DNA from: an uncultured Veillonellaceae bacterium
GTDB taxonomy: Bacteria > Bacillota > Negativicutes > Selenomonadales > Selenomonadaceae
DNA: 64,000 nt
Assembly (NCBI GenBank): GCA_900314825.1
Contig: OMWS01000011.1
Coordinates: 18,434 to 82,433 of the forward strand
Reading direction: 5' to 3'
A program made the position numbers and the translations under genes. Positions 16,899 to 25,542 of the stretch are shown here, piece by piece. Under the pieces are notes generated by a model, which did no database searches, was not told the DNA's origin, and saw only the letters and a program-made list of their open reading frames with translations. Every line of letters starts with the position of its first letter. The first letter of the stretch is position 1.

Positions 16899-17753
16899 AT
16901 GAAACTCCACAACACGAAAGACATGCTGCTCGATGCGCAGAAGCGCCACTACGCCGTCCCTGCGTTCAACATCCACAACCTCGAGACGCTCTCGACGGTC
17001 GTCGAGACGGCCGCAGAACTGCATTCGCCGGTCATCATCGCGGCGACGCCGTCGACGGTCGCGTACGCAGGCAAGGATTACCTCATCGCGCTCGTCGGCA
17101 CGGCCATGGAAAAATATGACATCCCGATGAGCTTCCACCTCGATCATCACGAAGATGTCGCGGATATCGAGGACACGATCGCGGCCGGCTGCCGCAGCGT
17201 CATGATCGACGCGTCGAAGCTGCCGTACACGGACAACGTCAAGAAAGTGCAGCAGGTCGTGGCGTTCGCGCATACGTGCCACGCGACGGTCGAGGCGGAG
17301 CTCGGCCGCCTCGTCGGGCAGGAAGACAACGTCGTGACGACGGACGCGGAAAAAGCGTACACGAACCCCGAAGACGCCGTCTGCTACGCAGCGGAGACGG
17401 GCATCGACAGCCTTGCCGTCGCCATCGGCACGGCGCACGGCCTCTACAAGGGCACGCCCCATCTTGATTTCGACCGCCTGAAGGAAATCCGCGCGCGCGT
17501 CGACATCCCGCTCGTGCTCCACGGCGCGTCCGATGTGCCGGATGAAATGGTGCAGCACGCCATCGATCTCGGCATCACGAAGGTCAACATCGCGACGGAT
17601 CTCAAGATTCCGTTCGCCAATGCCGTGAAGGCGTTCTTCAAAGAGCATCCGGAAGCGAACGATCCGCGCAAGTACATGACGCCGGGCAAAGAAGCCATGG
17701 CCGCCGTCGTGCGCCACAAGATCGAAGTCTGCAAGAGCGCGAACCGCGCATGA
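16899..17753 (+). CDS. gatY: Class II tagatose-1,6-bisphosphate aldolase (GatY/KbaY type)
   Basis: A 284-residue zinc aldolase that cleaves tagatose 1,6-bisphosphate to dihydroxyacetone phosphate and glyceraldehyde 3-phosphate. The length equals E. coli GatY. Asp82 and the zinc ligand His83 lie in FHLDHHEDV, other ligands in GTAHGLYKG and LHGASDVPDE, and AELGRLVGQED matches the GatY/KbaY group. The ATG at 16899 follows AAAGGAC. Gram-positive lac operons use the unrelated class I LacD, so this locus replaces it with an enterobacterial-type enzyme. Fructose-bisphosphate cleavage cannot be excluded, but the operator and lacC downstream favour tagatose. Confidence 0.87.
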   Translation: MKLHNTKDMLLDAQKRHYAVPAFNIHNLETLSTVVETAAELHSPVIIAATPSTVAYAGKDYLIALVGTAMEKYDIPMSFHLDHHEDVADIEDTIAAGCRSVMIDASKLPYTDNVKKVQQVVAFAHTCHATVEAELGRLVGQEDNVVTTDAEKAYTNPEDAVCYAAETGIDSLAVAIGTAHGLYKGTPHLDFDRLKEIRARVDIPLVLHGASDVPDEMVQHAIDLGITKVNIATDLKIPFANAVKAFFKEHPEANDPRKYMTPGKEAMAAVVRHKIEVCKSANRA

Positions 17754-17765
17754 CCCACCATTTAC

Positions 17766-17961
17766 GCCTCCCCCTCTGGGGGAGGTGCCGAGCGGATGCG
17801 AGGCGGAGAGGGTAATCGGGTGCGAGTATGATCAATCGATTGATTTGCTTCGCAGCCCATTGTAGTATGAACTGCTGCAAAACTGAGTGAATGTTGTTTT
17901 GCTATCACATCCAAGTACCCTCTCCGACCCCTTCGGGGCCACCTCCCCCAGAGGGGGAGGC
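17766..17961. repeat. Composite palindromic repeat, family A copy between aldolase and lacC genes
   Basis: The left arm GCCTCCCCCTCTGGGGGAGG and right arm CCTCCCCCAGAGGGGGAGGC are inverted copies. Inner blocks GGAGAGGGTAAT and GTACCCTCTCC also face each other. The right arm ends only about 8 bp before the lacC ribosome-binding site. Confidence 0.85.
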
Positions 17962-17982
17962 GTATTTTGAGGAGTGATCCGA

Positions 17983-18909
17983 TTGATTCTCGTATTAAAC
18001 TTAAACGCGTCCGTCGACAAGCGCTACGCGCTCAAAGATTTCGCGAAGGGCAAGGTCGTGCGCGCAACGTCCGTGCAGAACACGGCGGGCGGCAAGGGGC
18101 TGCATGTCGCGAATGTCGCACACGCGCTCGGCGCGGACGTCGTGACGTCGGGCTTCGTCGGCGGCAAGGCCGGCGAGTTCATCGAGGAACGCATGGCGGC
18201 GAAAGGCCTCAAAGGCGACTTCACGCATGTCGCGGGCGAGACGCGCTCCTGCCTCGCCATCCTCACGGACGACGGCGCGCAGACGGAGATCCTCGAGCCG
18301 GGCCCGACAGTCACGGCGGAGGAGCTCGCGGATTTCCGTGCGCGCTACACGGCGCTCCTCGCGGACGCCGATGTCGTCGTGGCCTCCGGCAGCGTCCCGC
18401 GCGGCGTGCCGAAGGCCATCTACCGCGAGCTGATCGAGGAGGCCCATGCGCATGGGATTCCTTTCCTCCTCGACACGAGCGGCGAAGCGCTCGCAGAGGC
18501 GCTGCCTGCCAAACCGGATTTCATCAAGCCGAACAAGGACGAGATCGAGGCCTTGACCGGCCGCACGGTCACGAGCGAGAGCGATGCGGTGCGCGAGACG
18601 CGCGCGTTCGCCGACGCGGGCATTCCCTTTGCCTGCGTCTCGCTCGGTGCCGACGGCTCGCTCGCCGTGGCCGACGGGAAATCTTATCGCGTGCATGTCC
18701 CCCGCATCGCGTGCAAGAATCCCGTCGGCTCGGGCGACAGCTTCGTCGGCGGCTACGCGACGGCGCTCGCGCAGGGCAAGTCCCCCCAAGAAGCCCTGCG
18801 CCTCGCCGCTGCTTGCGGCACGGCGAACGCGATGGAAGAGGAAAGCGGGTTCGTGCGGCGGGAAGTCGTCGAAGAACTGCTGCCGCAGATTGAAATCTCA
18901 GAAGTGTGA
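17983..18909 (+). CDS. lacC: Tagatose-6-phosphate kinase LacC (PfkB family)
   Basis: A 308-residue ribokinase-family sugar kinase that phosphorylates tagatose 6-phosphate to the 1,6-bisphosphate. It starts with TTG at 17983, eight bases after GAGGAG, giving the canonical N-terminus MILVLNLNASVDKRY; a GTG at 17974 lies inside the ribosome site and is rejected. NTAGGKGLHVANVAHALG is the first PfkB signature and NPVGSGDSFVGGYATAL the second, with the catalytic Asp in GSGDS. 1-Phosphofructokinase is close in sequence, but the setting supports LacC. The gene ends at a strong bidirectional terminator. Confidence 0.88.
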   Translation: MILVLNLNASVDKRYALKDFAKGKVVRATSVQNTAGGKGLHVANVAHALGADVVTSGFVGGKAGEFIEERMAAKGLKGDFTHVAGETRSCLAILTDDGAQTEILEPGPTVTAEELADFRARYTALLADADVVVASGSVPRGVPKAIYRELIEEAHAHGIPFLLDTSGEALAEALPAKPDFIKPNKDEIEALTGRTVTSESDAVRETRAFADAGIPFACVSLGADGSLAVADGKSYRVHVPRIACKNPVGSGDSFVGGYATALAQGKSPQEALRLAAACGTANAMEEESGFVRREVVEELLPQIEISEV

Positions 18910-18914
18910 ACACG

Positions 18915-18962
18915 AAAACAGCGCGTCATCCGCAATCCCCCATGCGGATGACGCGCTGTTTT
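18915..18962. terminator. Bidirectional terminator between lacC and rpiR
   Basis: A 20-bp perfect stem, AAAACAGCGCGTCATCCGCA and its complement, with a short loop, is flanked by A and T runs. The convergent genes lacC and rpiR both end here. Confidence 0.9.
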
Positions 18963-18976
18963 CGCGTGCAAAAAAA

Positions 18977-19783
18977 TCAGAAGTACCGCGCTTTCCGTTT
19001 CGCTTCTTTCGTGCGTTCCGCCTTTTCTTCCTCCTCGCTCATCTGCTTCGTGATGTAGTCGATGAGGATGCGGCTGATGACGTAGAGCGGGAAGCGGCTC
19101 GTGGCGTCGACGCTCTTGATGGAGACGTGGCTGTGCTTGTAGCCGTAGACGGCGAGGTGCGCGATGCGCGCGAGCGGCGCGTTCGGCCCGCCGCACGTAA
19201 TCGTGATGATGCGCGCGCCGAGCGATGCGGCATTCTCAGCAGCATGCAAGAGCTCCGGCGTCTTTCCCGACAGGGAAAAGATGATGACGAGCTCTTTTTT
19301 CTTTACATGGCTCGTGATCTCCTGCATGATGAGCGGATCGCTGTCCTCGAAGATGTTGAAGCCGAGGATCTGCAGCTTCAGCGCGAATTCTTGCGCGACG
19401 AGCTGCGACAGGCCGCGCGACAAGAGATAGACGCGGTCGGCGCTGCGGATTTCCTTCACAGCCGCGAGCACCGTGTCGATGGAAAGATGGTCGATCGTGT
19501 TCGTGACTTCGAGCATGGATTTGTTGAAGATTTCGTTGACGCTGACGTCCTCACGTTCCTCTTTGCTCTCTTTTGCGATGAGATACCGCAGCTCGGCAAA
19601 GCCGGAGATGCCGCACTTCTTGATCGTGCGCGACACCGTCGCCGGCGACGAGAACGTCTGCTCGGCGACGTCGCTGATTGACATCGTCGAAATTTTATCG
19701 ACGTTGCTGTTGAGAAAGCTGATGACGGTCTTTTCCGTGTCCGTCAGGTGCTCGTGAAAATCCTGATCGATGCGGATGAGCAT
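18977..19783 (-). CDS. RpiR/MurR-family regulator with SIS domain
   Basis: A 268-residue regulator. The N-terminal helix-turn-helix (about 1-75) contains MSISDVAEQTFSSPATVSRTIKKCGISGFAELR, the RpiR signature. A SIS phosphosugar domain (about 105-240) includes VYLLSRGLSQLVAQEFALKL and VIIFSLSGKTPELLHAAENA. The C-terminus is charged. It likely senses a phosphosugar of the tagatose pathway and controls lacA, lacE and gatY through the shared palindrome. A TATAAT on the minus strand (19826-19831) precedes it. The palindrome ATTTCCCTGTGGAAAT (19812-19827) overlaps that -10 box and could serve autoregulation. Whether it activates or represses is not shown. Confidence 0.87.
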   Translation of the reverse strand: MLIRIDQDFHEHLTDTEKTVISFLNSNVDKISTMSISDVAEQTFSSPATVSRTIKKCGISGFAELRYLIAKESKEEREDVSVNEIFNKSMLEVTNTIDHLSIDTVLAAVKEIRSADRVYLLSRGLSQLVAQEFALKLQILGFNIFEDSDPLIMQEITSHVKKKELVIIFSLSGKTPELLHAAENAASLGARIITITCGGPNAPLARIAHLAVYGYKHSHVSIKSVDATSRFPLYVISRILIDYITKQMSEEEEKAERTKEAKRKARYF

Positions 19784-19811
19784 AGAGAACCCCCGTTTCG
19801 TTTTTCAGCAT

Positions 19812-19831
19812 ATTTCCCTGTGGAAATTATA
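19812..19831 (-). promoter_or_regulatory. rpiR promoter with overlapping palindrome
   Basis: The -10 TATAAT (minus strand, 19826-19831) overlaps the inverted repeat ATTTCC-N4-GGAAAT at 19812-19827. This placement is usual for autorepression. The motif differs from the lac operators. Confidence 0.5.
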
Positions 19832-19901
19832 GCATGGATTTGCTCCGTATGATAGAATGAAAGGAAGTTTTCTGAGATCACGTGACAGAGGTGGATGTTT
19901 T

Positions 19902-22415
19902 TTGCGTTTGTATATCGCCGAGAAGCCGAGCATGGGGCGTGAGATTGCGAAGTGTCTGAAGGGACCGGTGCAGCGGCATGACGGGTATCTCGTGACGCAG
20001 GACGGTGTCGTGACGTGGCTGTTCGGCCATATTCTGCGGCAGGCGGAGCCGGATGAATACGATGCGCGCTACAAGAGGTGGCGCGCCGAAGACCTCCCCA
20101 TCATCCCGCAGGAGTGGCGGCTCTATGTCGCAAAGGACAGCGCGAAACAGTTCGGCATTGTGAAAGGGCTCATCGAAAAGGCCACGGACATCGTGCACGC
20201 AGGCGACCCGGATCGCGAGGGACAATTGCTCGTCGACGAGGTGCTCGATTACCTCGGCAACCAGAAGCCTGTGCAGCGCATTCTCCTGAACGCGCTTGAC
20301 GAGAAGAGCATCAAAGCGGCGAATGCGCACCTGCGGCCGAACAGCGATTTTTGGAATCTCAAGCAGTCAGCGCTCGCGCGCGCCCGCGCGGATTGGCTCA
20401 TCGGCATGAACCTCTCGCGCGCCTATACGCTCGCGGCACGGCGGGCAGGGCATGACCGCCTCGTGCTGCCGATCGGCCGCGTGAAGACGCCGACGCTCGC
20501 GCTCGTCGTGCGGCGGGAACGCGAAATCGAAAACTTCAAACCCGTCGATTACTATCATCTGCGGGCGACGTTCGAGCACGCGAACGGTTCGTTTGTGGCC
20601 GAATGGAAACCGAAGGAAACGATGGCCGGCCTCGACAGCGAGAATCGCCTCGTCGATAAAAACGTGGCCGAGGCGAAACTGCGCGAGCTTTCCGAAGCGC
20701 CGCGCACCGGCAAGATCACGGGCTATCAGAAGCAGAAGAAGCAAGAGCCCGCGCCATTGCCGTTTTCGCTGTCGAGCCTGCAGGTGCTCGCGGGCAAGCG
20801 CTTTGGCTATGAGCCGCAGCTCGTGCTCGACACGGCGCAGAAGCTCTACGAGAAAAAGCTCACGACATATCCGCGCTCGGATTGCGAATATCTGCCGACG
20901 AACCAGTTCGGTGACGCGAAGACCATCCTCGCGAATCTCAGTGCTGCAACCGACACGTCAATCGCTGCCTGGGCGTCTGGCGCGGATCTGAAAATCAAGA
21001 GCCGTGCTTGGAACGACAAGAAGATTTCCGCGCATCACGCGATCATCCCGACGACCGTGCGCGTGAATCCCGAGACGCTGCCCGCCACGGAGCGCAACCT
21101 CTACGAGCTCATCGCGCGCGGCTACATCGCGCAATTTTACCCGCCGCACGTCTACGACCAGACAAAGGTCGAAGTCACGTACAAAGAGGAACTTTTCACC
21201 GCCAGCGGTCGCACGGAGCGCGACCCAGGTTGGAAGATTATGTACCAGGCGAAGCGAAAAGTTGTTACGGATGAAAACAACGACGAAGGCAATGGCGACG
21301 AAAGCGACAGTGACAAGCGTGGCGAGGACGAGAACGAAACGCTTCCCGTCATGAAAAAGAATGATTCCGTCGAATATACGCAAGGCGAATTGAAGAAGTC
21401 CGTGACGAAGCCACCGACGCGCTTCACGCCGGCGACGCTCCTCGCGGGCATGAAGGAAATCCACAAGTACGTCAAGAATCCCGACGCGAAAAAGCAGCTC
21501 AAAGACGTCTACGGCATCGGCACGGAAGCGACGCGCGCGACAATCATTGACGACCTCATCAAGCGAAAATTTTTGCATCCGCAGGGCAAGAAGAAATACC
21601 TGATCCCGACACCGTCCGCGTATCTCCTCGTCGATGCGCTGCCTGATGAGATGACGTATCCCGACTCGACGGCAATCTGGGAAGACCGCCTGCACTCCAT
21701 GTCCGAAGGCGACGGCACGCTTGACGAGTTCTTGCAAGGGCAGATCGCGTTCACGAAAAAGCTCTGCGAAAAAGCTTGGGACGTGAAGATGGAAGTCCAC
21801 GGCGACTATATCTGCCCAAGATGCAAGCAAGGCGTGCTCGTGCAGCGCAAGGGCAAGAACGGCGTGTTCTGGGGATGCAGCAACTATCCGAAATGCCGGC
21901 TCACGACGAATGACAAAGACGGCAAGCCCGACATGGACGAAGCGAAAAATCGCGTGGCGGGCGGAGGATTCAGCACTGCGCCAAACGCATCCTCACGTTC
22001 CGCGGGCGGCAACAGTCGCCGTTGGAGTGCACCGCGTTCACAAGAAGCAGGAAGCGGCACCACGGAATTTGCACCGACGCGCGTTGCTTATGCGGACAAC
22101 AGCTCAAGCAACCAGCCGAGCGCAGCGGATTGGGACGAGCTCAATACGCTGTTCGGCCCGCCAGAGCCCTATGCGCCGAAGCCGTGGAAGAACTGGGGCG
22201 ACAAGCCAAAATACTCCGCCAGCCCGCTGGAAAAGATGGGCGCAGAACAGGAGAACGCAGAGGGTAACGGCGGAAAGTGGATCATTTGCCCGCGTTGCGG
22301 GAAGGGGCATCTGCGCAAAGTGCGCGGAAAGAACGGGGAATTCTGGGGGTGCAGCAACTATCCGAACTGCACAGCGACATTTGATGATGCAGATGGGAAA
22401 CCGGTGCTAGAGTAA
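19902..22415 (+). CDS. topB: DNA topoisomerase III
   Basis: An 837-residue type IA topoisomerase. The start is TTG at 19902, giving MRLYIAEKPSMG as in other TopB proteins, with GAGGTGG 7 bases upstream. The TOPRIM domain has the IAEKPS glutamate and HAGDPDREGQLLVDE acidic triad. The active tyrosine is in TTYPRSDCEYLP. An acidic low-complexity insert (about residues 460-480, Asp/Glu/Asn/Ser) is present. Two C-terminal topoisomerase zinc fingers (CPRCKQG...CSNYPKC and CPRCGKG...CSNYPNC) are separated by a Ser/Pro-rich linker of about 100 residues. It is longer than E. coli TopB (653 residues). It probably decatenates DNA or resolves recombination intermediates with a RecQ-type helicase. Confidence 0.93.
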   Translation: MRLYIAEKPSMGREIAKCLKGPVQRHDGYLVTQDGVVTWLFGHILRQAEPDEYDARYKRWRAEDLPIIPQEWRLYVAKDSAKQFGIVKGLIEKATDIVHAGDPDREGQLLVDEVLDYLGNQKPVQRILLNALDEKSIKAANAHLRPNSDFWNLKQSALARARADWLIGMNLSRAYTLAARRAGHDRLVLPIGRVKTPTLALVVRREREIENFKPVDYYHLRATFEHANGSFVAEWKPKETMAGLDSENRLVDKNVAEAKLRELSEAPRTGKITGYQKQKKQEPAPLPFSLSSLQVLAGKRFGYEPQLVLDTAQKLYEKKLTTYPRSDCEYLPTNQFGDAKTILANLSAATDTSIAAWASGADLKIKSRAWNDKKISAHHAIIPTTVRVNPETLPATERNLYELIARGYIAQFYPPHVYDQTKVEVTYKEELFTASGRTERDPGWKIMYQAKRKVVTDENNDEGNGDESDSDKRGEDENETLPVMKKNDSVEYTQGELKKSVTKPPTRFTPATLLAGMKEIHKYVKNPDAKKQLKDVYGIGTEATRATIIDDLIKRKFLHPQGKKKYLIPTPSAYLLVDALPDEMTYPDSTAIWEDRLHSMSEGDGTLDEFLQGQIAFTKKLCEKAWDVKMEVHGDYICPRCKQGVLVQRKGKNGVFWGCSNYPKCRLTTNDKDGKPDMDEAKNRVAGGGFSTAPNASSRSAGGNSRRWSAPRSQEAGSGTTEFAPTRVAYADNSSSNQPSAADWDELNTLFGPPEPYAPKPWKNWGDKPKYSASPLEKMGAEQENAEGNGGKWIICPRCGKGHLRKVRGKNGEFWGCSNYPNCTATFDDADGKPVLE

Positions 22416-22460
22416 GTGTAACGCACAAATCGAAGAACTGTTGCGAACGTAACATACACA

Positions 22461-22693
22461 GCAGCCTTCCCCTCAGGGGAAGGGGGACCGCGAAGCGGTG
22501 GAAAGGGTACTAGGATGCGATAGCAAAGCAATATCCTCGTAGCTTCGCAGCAGTCCATACTACGAGGTGCTTCGAAACGTCCTGATGTGTTGCTTGGCTT
22601 TCGCACCCTTGTACCCTCCGCCGCAAGCGGCATAAGCGACCGCATAGGCGTTGAAGCGCCTTGCGTCTGCTTATCCCGGAGGGAGAGGCTTCT
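22461..22693. repeat. Composite palindromic repeat, family B copy with module D
   Basis: The left arm GCAGCCTTCCCCTCAGGGGAAGG with GGACCGCGAAGCGGT is followed by a core CCTCGTAG...CTACGAGG hairpin. The right part is GTACCCTCCGC, module D and GGGAGAGGCT. It fills the topB-helicase gap of 315 bp; nothing else is seen there. Confidence 0.83.
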
Positions 22694-22730
22694 GAAAGCG
22701 TTACTTTCGGTAATAGCAAGGAGATACTTT

Positions 22731-23879
22731 ATGATAAGTTTTAACGATATGAATTTTGGCGAACGTTCAAAGGCGCTTACCAACGCCCTCGCCGCGCAAG
22801 GCGTGACGGAGCCGTTGCCGATCCAAGAGCAGGCGATCCCGAAGCTTCTCGCGGGCGCGAATCTCATCGGGCAGGCGCCGACGGGGACGGGGAAGACGCT
22901 GGCGTATCTGTTGCCGGCGCTTGCGCGTGTGGATGTGGATAAGCCGCAGGCACAGGCCGTCGTGCTCGCGCCGACGTATGAGCTCGCGATGCAGATTGCG
23001 CGGACGGCGCAGGAGCTTGCGGAGGCCGCTGGCATTCCCGTGCGCATCCTCGGCCTTATCGGCGGCGCGAATATCCAGCGGCAGATCGACAAGCTCAAGA
23101 AGAAGCCGCAAATCCTCGCAGGCTCCCCAGGCCGTCTGATCGAGCTCGCGCACAAGGGCAAGCTGAAGCTCCAGGACGTGAGTTTCCTCGTGCTCGACGA
23201 ATTTGACCGCCTGCTTGACGATCAGAACATGAAGAACACGGCGGATTTTGTGAACCTCGTGCGCCGGGCGCGCGGCGAGCAGCCGATCCAATACGCGATG
23301 TTTTCTGCGACAGCGCCGAAAAAAGCGTTGGAGCGTGCCTCGTTCCTCGACCAGCCCGAGGTCGTCCGCATCAAAGAGAATCCAGCGGCCGAGCAGGCGG
23401 TCGAGCACATCTACGTCATGACGCCGTTCCGCGAGAAGATCGCCGAGATCCGCAAGCTCACGCGGCGCCTCGGCGTCGAGCGCGGCATCGTCTTCATCAA
23501 CAAGACATTTGATGCCGTCCGCACGCTCGAAAAACTCAGCTACGAAGGCATCCGCGTCGCGGCACTGCTCGGAAGCTCCAGCAAGCAGGCGCGCGCGAAA
23601 GCGCTCCAAGATTTCCGCACGGGCAAGACGACGCTCCTGCTTTCGACCGACCTCGCGGCGCGCGGCCTCGACATCGCAGATGTCGATACCGTCTTCAACC
23701 TCGACCTGCCGGAAGATGCCAAAACATATCTGCATCGCGCCGGTCGCACGGGACGCGCAGGAAAGACAGGGCGCGTCATCACGCTCACGGACACGAAAGA
23801 ATCTTTGAAGCTTGATAAATTATCGAAAGCGCTCGGCATCGAGTTCAGCCGGCTGGCCATGCCGCGCAGAAAGAAATAA
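22731..23879 (+). CDS. DEAD-box RNA helicase
   Basis: A 382-residue ATP-dependent RNA helicase core with almost no C-terminal extension. Motifs: Q motif near PLPIQEQAIP, Walker A APTGTGKT, PTYELAMQ (Ia), SPGR (Ib), motif II VLDEFD in place of DEAD, SAT (III), RGLD (V) and HRAGRTGRAG (VI). The ATG at 22731 follows CAAGGAGA; a longer frame reading through the repeat is an artefact. The short tail argues against a DbpA-like rRNA-binding domain. A role in ribosome assembly or mRNA turnover is inferred from the family. Confidence 0.9.
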   Translation: MISFNDMNFGERSKALTNALAAQGVTEPLPIQEQAIPKLLAGANLIGQAPTGTGKTLAYLLPALARVDVDKPQAQAVVLAPTYELAMQIARTAQELAEAAGIPVRILGLIGGANIQRQIDKLKKKPQILAGSPGRLIELAHKGKLKLQDVSFLVLDEFDRLLDDQNMKNTADFVNLVRRARGEQPIQYAMFSATAPKKALERASFLDQPEVVRIKENPAAEQAVEHIYVMTPFREKIAEIRKLTRRLGVERGIVFINKTFDAVRTLEKLSYEGIRVAALLGSSSKQARAKALQDFRTGKTTLLLSTDLAARGLDIADVDTVFNLDLPEDAKTYLHRAGRTGRAGKTGRVITLTDTKESLKLDKLSKALGIEFSRLAMPRRKK

Positions 23880-23896
23880 AGGAGCACGTTTCATTT

Positions 23897-25246
23897 ATGG
23901 ACATCGTCCCGATCCTCTTGCAACTTTTCCTCGTTTTCTTCCTCATCTTCATGAATGGCTTCTTCGTCGCGGCGGAATTTTCCGTCGTGAAGATCCGTCC
24001 GTCACGCCTCGAGACGCTCATCGAGGCGGGCAACAAGCGCGCGGCGTACGCAAAGAAGCTCACGGATCATCTCGACACGTCGCTCTCCGTCACGCAGCTC
24101 GGCATCACGCTCGCGTCGCTCGGCCTCGGCTGGGTCGGCGAGCCGTTCGTCGCGACGCTCATCCTGCCGCTGACGCGTCTCGCAGGCCTCGATGACACGG
24201 TCGGCCACACGATTTCCTTGGCGCTTGCTTTCGCCATCATCACGGGCGGCCACATCGTGCTCGGCGAGCTCACGCCGAAGACGATGGCGATCCAGAACGT
24301 CGAGAAGATCGTGCTGGCTGTCGCGCTGCCCATGCTCATTTTCGAGCGCGTCATGTATCCGTTCGTCTGGCTGCTCAATCACGTCGCGAACTGGGTCGCG
24401 GAGCGCATGGGCTTCGAGGCCGCCGGCGAGGGCGAGGAAGCGCACACGGAAGAAGAAATCCGCCTGCTCATGGAAGAAAGCTACAAGCAGGGCCTCATCG
24501 ACGATACGGAAGCTGACTTCGTCGACAACGTCTTTGATTTCACCGACCTCAACGTCCGCGAAATCATGACGCCGCGCACGGACATGGTTTGCCTGTATCT
24601 CGAAGATGACCTCGACACGAATCTCCACGTCGTATTCGAGGAGCAGCTCACGCGCTATCCGCTCTGCAAAGAGGATAAGGATCACATCGTCGGCTTCATC
24701 CACGTCAAAGACCTCATGAAGACGCTGTACACGACGCCGGGCCGCCGCATCAATCTGCGCCGCCTCGTGCGCAAGGCGCTCGTCGTGCCGGACAGCATGG
24801 ATGTCTCCGTGCTTCTCAAAACGATGCAGAAAAAGCGCGCGCAAATGGCCATCGTTGTCGATGAATACGGCGGCACGGCCGGCATGGTGACGCTCGAGGA
24901 CATCGTCGAGGAAATCGTCGGCGACATCCAGGACGAGTTCGACGAAGAGCGCCCGACAGCAGAGCAGCGTGGCGAGCGTATCTTTTCCGTCGACGCGAAA
25001 ATGCTGCTCGAAGAACTCGAAGATATTTTGGAAATCGACATCGACGATGTCGACGTGGACAGCGTCGGCGGCTGGCTGTACGACGAGCTCGGCACGGAGC
25101 CGCGCATCGGCCAGATGGCGGCGTATGGCGGCCACACGTTCTACGTCGAAGAAGTCGACGGCGTCCGCATCACGCGCGTGCTGATCCACCGGGCGGGCGA
25201 TTTGCAAGAAGAACATGATGAGATTGTGGATATGAGAGAAGACTGA
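23897..25246 (+). CDS. CNNM/CorC-type membrane protein (DUF21, CBS pair, CorC_HlyC)
   Basis: A 449-residue inner-membrane protein. An N-terminal DUF21/CNNM domain (about 1-195) has three to four helices, with MNGFFVAAEFSVVKIR and LGELTPKTMAIQN typical. A CBS pair (about 215-335; IMTPRTDMVCLYLED and VVDEYGGTAGMVTLEDIVEEIVGDIQDEFDEE) follows, then a CorC_HlyC domain (about 350-440). Homologues handle magnesium or cobalt efflux; older names are hemolysin C or YhdP/PaeA. The gene starts 17 bp after the helicase stop with a weak ribosome site (AAAGGAGCACG), so the two are probably co-transcribed. Confidence 0.88.
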   Translation: MDIVPILLQLFLVFFLIFMNGFFVAAEFSVVKIRPSRLETLIEAGNKRAAYAKKLTDHLDTSLSVTQLGITLASLGLGWVGEPFVATLILPLTRLAGLDDTVGHTISLALAFAIITGGHIVLGELTPKTMAIQNVEKIVLAVALPMLIFERVMYPFVWLLNHVANWVAERMGFEAAGEGEEAHTEEEIRLLMEESYKQGLIDDTEADFVDNVFDFTDLNVREIMTPRTDMVCLYLEDDLDTNLHVVFEEQLTRYPLCKEDKDHIVGFIHVKDLMKTLYTTPGRRINLRRLVRKALVVPDSMDVSVLLKTMQKKRAQMAIVVDEYGGTAGMVTLEDIVEEIVGDIQDEFDEERPTAEQRGERIFSVDAKMLLEELEDILEIDIDDVDVDSVGGWLYDELGTEPRIGQMAAYGGHTFYVEEVDGVRITRVLIHRAGDLQEEHDEIVDMRED

Positions 25247-25362
25247 ACAAAAGACGGTTTTTGTAATATCGTCCCAAAACGGAAATTTTTATGAAACTCT
25301 ATCCTTTTCCGTTGAAACAAGTTATAATGAGAGAAAGAAAAGTACTCTGGCACGGTTTTTAC

Positions 25363-25514
25363 GCCTCCCCCTTTGGGGGAGGTGCCGAGCGAATGCGAGG
25401 CGGAGAGGGTAGCGGCTGTTGATTTTTCGCGATTTTAACAAAAGTCGTGCGATTTTGTTACGCCGTTACCCTCTCAGTCGCGCTACGCGCGCCAGCTCCC
25501 CCAGAGGGGGAGCC
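25363..25514. repeat. Composite palindromic repeat, family A copy before the ABC-F gene
   Basis: The left arm GCCTCCCCCTTTGGGGGAGG, right arm CTCCCCCAGAGGGGGAGCC, inner GGAGAGGGTAGC and GTTACCCTCTC, and a core CGCGATTTT/AAAAGTCG hairpin. It ends 28 bp before the ABC-F start. A TATAAT at 25323-25328 lies upstream of it, so the repeat may be in the 5' leader. Confidence 0.85.
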
Positions 25515-25542
25515 TTTTCTGATTTTGAAAGGCGAACGATTT

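Noticed and set aside
25348..25363. Sigma-54-like promoter TGGCAC before the ABC-F gene
   Set aside because: The -12 part reads TTAC where TTGC is expected, no enhancer site is seen, and the neighbourhood has a sigma-70-like TATAAT.
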